DNA from: Tubulanus polymorphus
Lineage: Eukaryota; Nemertea; Palaeonemertea; Tubulaniformes; Tubulanidae
Assembly (NCBI RefSeq): GCF_964204645.1
Contig: NC_134036.1
Location: 10,776,704-10,836,703, forward strand
Length of the DNA stretch: 60,000 nt
Direction of reading: 5' to 3'
Shown one piece after another: positions 53,536-60,000 of this stretch. The notes below the pieces were generated by a model, which did no database searches, was not told the origin of the DNA, and worked only from the letters and a program-made list of their open reading frames with translations. A program made the position numbers and the translations under genes. The stretch's first letter is position 1. Each line of letters starts with the position of its first letter.

Positions 53536-56500
53536 ATGGAAGCAAATAAGAAGTACTATTGTCCAACATAAATGTAAATAAACATTGTAAATAAATATAG
53601 ATAAATCCCAAAAAGCAAGACACAATACAACTAAAACGAATTTAGAGAATAGATTGAAATTAGAATATAAAGATGATACATTAGAAACTAAATTAGAAGA
53701 ATTAAAGAATGAAAAAGAAATATATAAATGTGATACATGTAATCAATCACTCAGTAACAAAAGATATTATAAAGAACATTTAAAATCTAAAAGTCATATT
53801 AGAAATATGAATGATGATATTTTAGGTGAAGATTTTTTTGATAAAGATAATGATAAGAATTAAAAGACAATTAAAAGAATAAAAATAAATTAAACAATAA
53901 AAGATCATACATGGAAGATGTTAGAAATTATATTAATTCATTAGCTAATAAAAAAGAAATAGATATAACTGAAGCATTTAAAAGTGATATTGGTCCAGCA
54001 GCTATCGAGTTTAAATTTCATAAAGGTAAAACATTAGAAGAAAAAAAAAACATTTAGAAAATATGAAAAATATGATAAGGATAATTACAGATGTAGAAAA
54101 CCCTAAAATTAGTATATCTTGTAAAGTTAAATTTATAAAATCTGAAGATAAACCAATATATAATATAAATTCCCATTCACAAAATATCATATCTAAACAT
54201 GTTGTTAGATTAGATAAATGTTATAATGAAATAAAAAGTAAAATAGAAGAGAAATATTTTGAAGGATCAGGTTTAATATTCAAAGAAATGATATTTATGG
54301 CTTTACATGTTTATAACACAAAATATAATAAGTTAACTAAATCAAAACCAATTGATGAAAATAATTTATCATATTATAAAGATGATAATATAGATGGATC
54401 AAGTTATATCAAAATACAATTTAAAACTAATGTTATAAATGTACAAAATGAAGATGATAAATGTTTTCTATGGTCAATAATTAGTTGCTTACACCCAGTT
54501 GAAGATTATAAACAACATAGTTTTAGATTAACACATTATAAACCATTTGAAAATAATTATAAGATAGATAATTATCCTGTTAGAATTAAAAATATCCCAA
54601 AAATAGAAAGAGATAATAATTTAAAGATTAATGTGTTTGATTAAATCAAATTACCAAAAACAAAAGGTAACAATATAAAACATTTTACATTAGAGCCTTT
54701 GTATTTATCAAAAGATTATGATTTAAATGGTGTTATAGATATATTATATTATGAAAATCATTATATGTGGATTAAAAGAATTGATTTATTTTTTAAATCA
54801 GAAGATGATTTTGATAATAAAATATATCTATGTAGAAAATGTATAACTAAATTCAAAACTGAAAGTGCATTATAAAATCATAAACAATTATGTGAAAATC
54901 ATGATTATTGTAAAATATTTTTACCAAATGAAAAAGTTAAAGTATTAGAATTAAAAAAATATGATTACAAGAATAAAGTACCATTTGTAATACATCGAGA
55001 TTTTGAATCATTAAATAAAGAATTAACTGATCAAGATAGAAAAGAAATATATTATAAAAGAAAGAAATTGAATTGTACTGAAAATGATGTAATTGATTAT
55101 TCAGATCCTCTGATAACAAATACTATTAAAAAGATTCATCAATCAGCTGCAGCTTTTGGATTATATCTTAAATCTGATTATCCAGAACTAATCAAAAGTG
55201 AATATTATAATTATAGAAATGAAATTGTTATCAATCATTTTTGCGACTTATTAATTGAATATGAAATGAAGTTTAGTAAACTATTAGATACAAATATAGA
55301 AATTATAATGACAGAAGAAGATAACGAAGAATTTGAGTTTTCAGATAAATGTTATTATTGCGAAAAAACTATTTAATCTAACAGATAAAAAAGTAAGAGA
55401 CCATGATCATTTGAATGGAAAGTTTAGAGGCGCAGCGCATGAGAATTGTAACTTACAAGCAAAGAAAATTAACTTTGTTCCAGTTATATTTCATAATTTA
55501 TCAGGGTATGATGCTCATTTATTCATCAAACAACTATGCCATAAAATAGAAGAAATCAATAATGAAATAGAAAGATTAAATTCAAATAGATCAAAAGATA
55601 AAATACCAAATTATAGATTTAAAATGTTACCTAAAACATCTGAGAATTATATATCTTTCCAATTTTGGTATCTAAGATTTATAGATTCATATAGATTTTT
55701 ATGTAGTTCAATAGATAATTTATCAAAATTATTAGTTGATGATGAATTGAAGATATTAAAACAACACTATCCAAATAATGATGATTTTCAATTAATGAGA
55801 TATAAAGAAGCAATTCCACATAGTTTTTATAAATGGCATAATGATTTCAATATATCTGAATTATTAAAAGAACAATTCTATGATGAATTAAAAAATGAAT
55901 ATGTTAAAGATGAAGTCTATAATAGAACATTGAATATTTGGAATCATTTTAGAATAAAAAATCATGGACAATTAGTAGATTTATATTTAAAATCAGATGT
56001 ATTATTATTAACTGATATATTCGAAAGGTTTAGAGATGTAAATCTAAAATATTTCGATATTGATCTATGTCATTTTTATTCTAGTCCAGGTTTAACTTGG
56101 GACTGTGGGTTAAAATTTACAAATATAAAAATGGATTTGTTGACAAATATAGATCAATTATCATTATTTGAAAAATCTATGAGAGGAGGAGTTTCAGGTG
56201 TATTAGGTGATAGATATTTCAATGTAAATGATAATCCTGGATATAAGTTATTATATATAGATGCAAAAAATCTATATGGTTGGGCAATGATGGAACCACA
56301 ACCTTATGGAGTATTTGAAATAACTGAAGTTTTACAACATGAAAATAATGATTAATTTGATTGGAAGAAAATAATTCTAGATATTGCAGATGATTCAGAT
56401 ACTGGTTACTTTTTTGTTGTAGACTTAGAATATCCTGAAAACATTAAATTTAAATCTAGAAATCTAGCATACTGTCCAGGACATAAAACTGTAACACATG

Positions 56501-57593
56501 AAGAATTATCAAATTATCAAAAAAGAATTACACCCGTAAATCATATTCATACAGAAAAGTTAATCGTAACTCAAGAAGATAAATATAATTATGTAGTACA
56601 TTATCGGATGATAAATTCTATTTGAATCAAGGAATGATTCTAAAGAATGTACATAGATATATTTCATTCAGTCAATCTAAATGGTTAGAAAAATATATAG
56701 ATTTTAATACCAAACAGAGAACTAAAGCTAAAACTGATTTTGAGAAATATTTTTTCAAGTTAATGAATAATGTATTCTATGGTAAGACTTGTGAGAATAT
56801 TAGAAATAGAAATGATATTGAGTTAGTTAGTAATGGTAAAGGAATTAGGCATTTCATTCAGTCAATCTAAATGGTTAGAAAAATATATAGATTTTAATAC
56901 CAAACAGAGAACTAAAGCTAAAACTGATTTTGAGAAAGATTTTTTCAAGTTAATGAATAATGTATTCTATGGTAAGACTTGTGAGAATATTAGAAATAGA
57001 AATGATATTGAGTTAGTTAGTAATGGTAAAGGAATTAGGCATTTACAAACATATCCTAAATTTATTGGTAACAGAATTGTTGAAAATTTAGCTACAGTTA
57101 AAATGAAAAGAACTTCTATGAAATTTAATAAACCAATTTATGTTTGAGCATCAGTTTTAGAAATATCAAAATTATTAATGTATGAATTCTATTATAACGT
57201 TTTGCAGTTACCTTTTGGAGAAAAGCATATAGAAATGTTTTATTTTGATACTGACAGTTACATATTAAAGATAAAAACTAATAACATAACAAATGATTTA
57301 AAAACATTAAAACATCATTTCGACTTGAGTAACTATCCTAAAACTCGTGAATTGTTTAGCAATGATAATAAAAAAGTTAAGGATGAATTAGGAGGTGAAG
57401 AAATGATTGAATTTATAGGCATTAGATCTAAAATGTATTCATATAAAACCAAAACTCATGAATCAAAGAAATTGAAAGGTATAACAAAAAGCGTTGTTGA
57501 AAAGAATATTCATTTAAAAGATAACATCAATTGTATATTTAATGAAGAAGTTAGAAAACATAAAATGAGATGTTTAAGATCTGAGTACCACGA
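53536..57593 (+). pseudogene. PolB: Protein-primed DNA polymerase B, heavily broken, no intein
   Basis: Begins at ATG 53536 with a truncated C2H2 finger and quickly meets stops. Surviving blocks: CDTCNQSLSNKRYYKEHLKSKSH, KISISCKVKFIK, NVQNEDDKCFLWSIIS, exonuclease DFESLN (preceded by HR where element A has YG), DHDHLNGKFRGAAH, YLKSDV, DAKNLYGWAM (motif A), NNVFYGKTCEN (motif B) and the uninterrupted motif C YFDTDSY at 57241-57261. At least six lesions: stops at 54642 and 54873, frameshifts near 55340-55376, 56355 and 56620, the 190-bp duplication, and a stop at 57146. The 3' end is replaced by HNH-gene sequence after LRSEYHE. Confidence 0.9.
56661..57040 (+). repeat. 190-bp tandem duplication inside PolB of element B
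   Basis: 56661-56850 and 56851-57040 differ at a single base (AAATAT versus AAAGAT). The unit spans motif B, so YGKTCEN is present twice. The period of 190 is not a multiple of three and adds a frameshift. The word ATTT at the junctions suggests microhomology-mediated duplication. Near identity means it is recent, or an assembly artefact. Confidence 0.93.
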
Positions 57594-57964
57594 AAATATT
57601 CTAAAGATGGTAAGCAAAGTTACTGTAAAACTTGTAGCAAACTTAATACTAAACAATATCAAGTGAATAATCCAGAAAAATGTAATGAAAAAATAGACGT
57701 TGGCGAGCTAATAATCGTGAACATTTTAATTAATTTCAAAAAGAAAGGTATAAAACAGATCTTAATTTCAAAATGAGAAAATGTCTAGGTGTTAGATAAA
57801 CACAATTATTCAGTAAAGACAAAAACTCGTACACACTATCTAATTTGTTAGGCTGTTCGGATGAATTTTTTAAATCATGGATTATATTTCAGTTCAATGA
57901 TGAAATGAATATTAATAATTATGGAAATTATTTTCAAATAGATCATGTGTTACCGGTATCTTAA
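57594..57964 (+). pseudogene. HNH-type endonuclease remnant fused to the PolB 3' end
   Basis: In a frame different from the polymerase, 57594 onward reads KDGKQSYCKTCSKLN, a CxxC zinc motif. After a frameshift in an A-run near 57690 it continues with RRWRANNREHFN. A last block has LSNLLGCSDEFFKSWI and NYGNYFQIDHVLPVS, with the IDH..P core of HNH nucleases, and ends at TAA 57962-57964. Such stand-alone HNH genes are common in large DNA viruses and act as homing-type nucleases. The N-terminus is missing at the junction with PolB. Inactive because of a frameshift and internal stops. Confidence 0.7.
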
Positions 57965-57993
57965 TTTAACATGAATAATGAACACAATCAGAA

Positions 57994-58031
57994 AATATAG
58001 CTGCAAAGCAGCGATAACGGGTTTTCTGCAC
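57994..58031. repeat. Second copy of the GCTGC...GCAGCGATAACGGGTTT motif
   Basis: Matches 44144-44178 almost exactly and lies 30 bp beyond the last coding trace of element B. It may mark where another small element truncated element B. Confidence 0.65.
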
Positions 58032-58099
58032 AGTCTTAGAATCCTGTTCAACGGTGGATTTCGACGAAGCACTTGATAAGGCATAACATCAGCCATTAC

Positions 58100-58290
58100 C
58101 AATCAGGCTATTAGGAAACAGTATCAATGATAGGTCGCCCAAATGGCTCAGCAGTTATCTCTGAACTTGTAGCCGAAATCAACGGAACGCTTCATCTTGG
58201 AATAATTCGGTCTAGTGGAGTCACGCAAGGTAGTATATGTCGTCTTCTGTTTAATGTCCTCACAAATGACATACACAGTAATCCAAAAGA
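58100..58290 (+). pseudogene. Non-LTR retrotransposon reverse transcriptase fragment
   Basis: The open segment contains INGTLHLGIIRSSGVTQGSI and RLLFNVLTNDI, matching the conserved GVPQGS...LLF...ND block of LINE reverse transcriptases (with Thr for Pro). Upstream codons are interrupted by stops. Only this block survives. Confidence 0.65.
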
Positions 58291-58299
58291 TACTAGACC

Positions 58300-59472
58300 G
58301 AGTAAATTTCCAAAACGACCTTATCACGCCGTTCGACCAAAAAACTTAATGTTCCTACAAGAAAATCTTCTTCGAATGAAAACAGTTCTGTTTGATCGAA
58401 ATATACGCTTTTCGAACGAATGTTTGAATGAAAACAATTCAGTTCGATTGAACGAAATACTTAATACTTTTGATTCGGAGAAAAAACTTTTTACAACATA
58501 CATGTTCTGACAGGAAAATTCTGTTCGAATTAATACGATTCTGTTCGGTCAAATGATTGTTCGAACGAAAAACCTTTCGTTTGGACAAAATAAATTGTTC
58601 AACTTTGTTCTAACGATTTTTTTCAAATTGGTTCAATCGAACAGAATATTATTGTTTCGATCGAAACAAATTTTGTTCCGACGAAAGAATTTTCAAGCGA
58701 AAGGTCTTTTGAACGAAAAAAGGGATATGTCTGGGGCTTCTCAGTAACTTAAAGCCGGACGTAGGTCGGCCTTGCGACGCGATGCGATCCTCGCGTTGCA
58801 TCGCAAGTTTCGGTGCAAGTCGGTTGCGATACGATTGTCAGCGACTGTGTGCGATTAGTTTCTGCCAGTCGCAAGAGCGCGTAGGTCGGTTGTGACAGTC
58901 GTGTAGCGTCGCAGAACGTAGAACACGTGCGACTCCTTGTGACTGGCGTTGCTGACTGTCGCAACCCGTCACAAGGGAGCGTAGGTCGATGAGTCAAATG
59001 AAAAGTCTGGCTCATAAAGCTTTCTGCTCAGACGAAATTTAAAAAAAAAATCTTCATTTTTGGCAATAAAATCGATAATTGTGATTGATCGTTGCAAGTC
59101 AGAACCAGTTAAGCACTAATTAACATGCATTTTAATAAATCTGATTCCTCCTTTACAGTTAACTTAGCTTTAACCTAGTAGAGGCTACTAGCCTATGTAG
59201 GCCTATGTATATGCGTAGGCCTAACATCCGGACAGATTGGCGTAGGCCTATTGAATAACAACCCTCCTAAATATCGTAAATTTTGCTTTGAAGTTCAATT
59301 CAATGAGTGCGTTAATAAACGCAACAATTATACTGTGTTTGTTGAGACAGTAAAGCTCAGTACCGATAGGCCTAAAGTATGGTGGCTGATAAGGGCCATG
59401 CGTAAAAAAAACACGAATATGCAAATGAGGGCGACATTACAACAAAACGACAAAACTAAAATAACGCGACTA
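58300..59472. other. Non-coding stretch with small repeats
   Basis: 58330-58740 is rich in TTCG(A/T)(A/T)CGAA-like words (GTTCGATCGAA, TTCGAACGAA), an inverted-word cluster likely from a small transposon. 58750-59000 contains GCGTAGGTCG three times and TGCGAC/GTCGCA words, a second decayed repeat. 59165-59260 repeats TAGGCCTA. No gene supported. Confidence 0.5.
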
Positions 59473-59565
59473 GGTTTTGTCGCCCGCGACAATTCATTAT
59501 TTTGGTTTTGTCGCACGCGACGATTCAATATTTTGGTTTTGTCGCCCGCGACAATTCCATTATGA
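59473..59565. repeat. Three 31-bp tandem units, each with a small palindrome
   Basis: Units start GGTTTTGTCGC at 59473, 59504 and 59535. Each contains TGTCGC(C/A)CGCGAC(A/G), a 6-bp stem palindrome. The frame stays open through the array only because it lacks stops. Confidence 0.85.
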
Positions 59566-60000
59566 GTTTTCCGGTTTGCTCGGCTACCCGTACTGGCGGG
59601 GTAGTCTAGAGAGGCCAATGAAAACTCCGGTTTGCTGAACCACCCCTCTTTGCGGGGATGCGGTATGATGTTTGATCTGACAGTTTCAAGTGGTTAACGG
59701 CTGTTTCAAGTGCTTACAACGATGCTTATTACTTCGTGGTACATGGTGGTTTAAAAAAAGATTTCATAATAATACGCTCACCGCGTGGGCTTCGTGGAAA
59801 GACCACTACCTGTGACCTTCCCAAATTTTAATTGTCCTGTCCGATTTGGTTTCATCCAATTGAGAGACTGCCTTTTCCAGTTAGGGCATTTTTGGATCAC
59901 GTCACTCCAGGAAATGACTTAACGCTTTTGGGCCCCTTCGTCGGTTCCACATGTTTCATTTGAGCTATAGACCATGATGGTCAGTAACTGACCAATTGAG
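59566..60000. other. Window end, non-coding
   Basis: AACTCCGGTTTGCT occurs at about 59633 and a close variant, GTTTTCCGGTTTGCT, at about 59566, each followed by a ...CTACCC/CCACCC ... GCGGGG segment, so a 65-70 bp degenerate tandem pair is present. Nothing else recognised. Confidence 0.45.

Larger units (their letters stand above)
52975..57964 (+). mobile_element. Element B: decayed Polinton fragment
   Basis: Contains, in one direction, a broken OB-like gene, a broken protein-primed polymerase gene and the remains of an HNH endonuclease. All are AT-rich like element A and clearly homologous to it. It has no capsid, integrase or ATPase genes. The left side begins with a 122-bp palindrome that starts AGT and ends ACT, as Polinton tips do. 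No right terminal repeat was found, so the element is truncated. Many stops and frameshifts show it is much older than element A, except for one recent tandem duplication. Confidence 0.85.

Noticed and set aside
23938-57964. Reassigned genetic code in which TAA is sense
   Set aside because: Genuine gene ends in element A also use TAA, and in PolB the aligned codon in element B is an ordinary sense codon, so mutation is simpler.
58749-59015. 88-codon minus-strand ORF
   Set aside because: Lies in a repeat with TGCGAC/GTCGCA words. The Thr/Arg-rich translation reflects the repeat.

Overview
This window looks like nuclear DNA of an invertebrate animal, possibly a lophotrochozoan. That placing is an inference from the AT-rich, intron-bearing and repeat-dense background, a TTAGGG-type telomere-like tract, one intronless rhodopsin-class receptor gene and many small DNA transposons. 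No ordinary bacterial operon is present outside the mobile elements.

The dominant feature is a complete Polinton/Maverick (adintovirus-like) element, called element A, at 23938-40688 (16.75 kb). It has perfect 72-bp terminal inverted repeats that start AGT, and it is flanked by the 6-bp target duplication TAAGAG on both sides. Rightward from the left end it carries: a small OB-like protein, small membrane proteins, the packaging ATPase, a DDE integrase with a chromodomain, the major capsid protein, a large coiled-coil membrane protein, a broken conserved virion-associated protein, several small membrane proteins, the minor capsid protein, a zinc-ribbon protein that resembles VLTF3, and protein-primed DNA polymerase B. 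Nearly every gene begins in the same context: a T-tract, then TA(T/A)AAATG. This looks like a dedicated late-type promoter/start element.

The most unusual finding is that the polymerase gene of element A is split at its catalytic motif C (YFD/TD) by an intein of about 356 codons. The intein has recognisable splicing blocks and two LAGLIDADG-type endonuclease motifs. A second, decayed polymerase gene from a related element (element B, 52975-57964) lies in the same window and has the uninterrupted motif C. The window therefore holds both an occupied and an empty intein site. Element B instead carries the remains of an HNH-type endonuclease joined to the 3' end of its polymerase gene. Element A is slightly decayed: three in-frame TAA codons and three frameshifts. 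Element B is heavily decayed and contains a recent 190-bp tandem duplication.

Layout. 1-1527: partial transposase-like ORF. 3730-6240: GC-rich stretch, hexanucleotide satellite and an intron-containing, decayed zinc-finger/recombinase-like gene. 6.2-23.9 kb: mostly non-coding, with two diverged copies of a long interspersed repeat, a pogo-like MITE, a Harbinger-like MITE with a paralogous empty site, a 95-97 bp tandem repeat and hairpins. 23.9-40.7 kb: element A. 40.7-50 kb: candidate exons, tandem repeats and a pair of inverted SINE-like repeats. 50.2-51.7 kb: a GPCR gene, the tail of a paralogue, and a duplication of its 5' end. 53-58 kb: element B. 58-60 kb: a LINE reverse-transcriptase scrap and tandem repeats.
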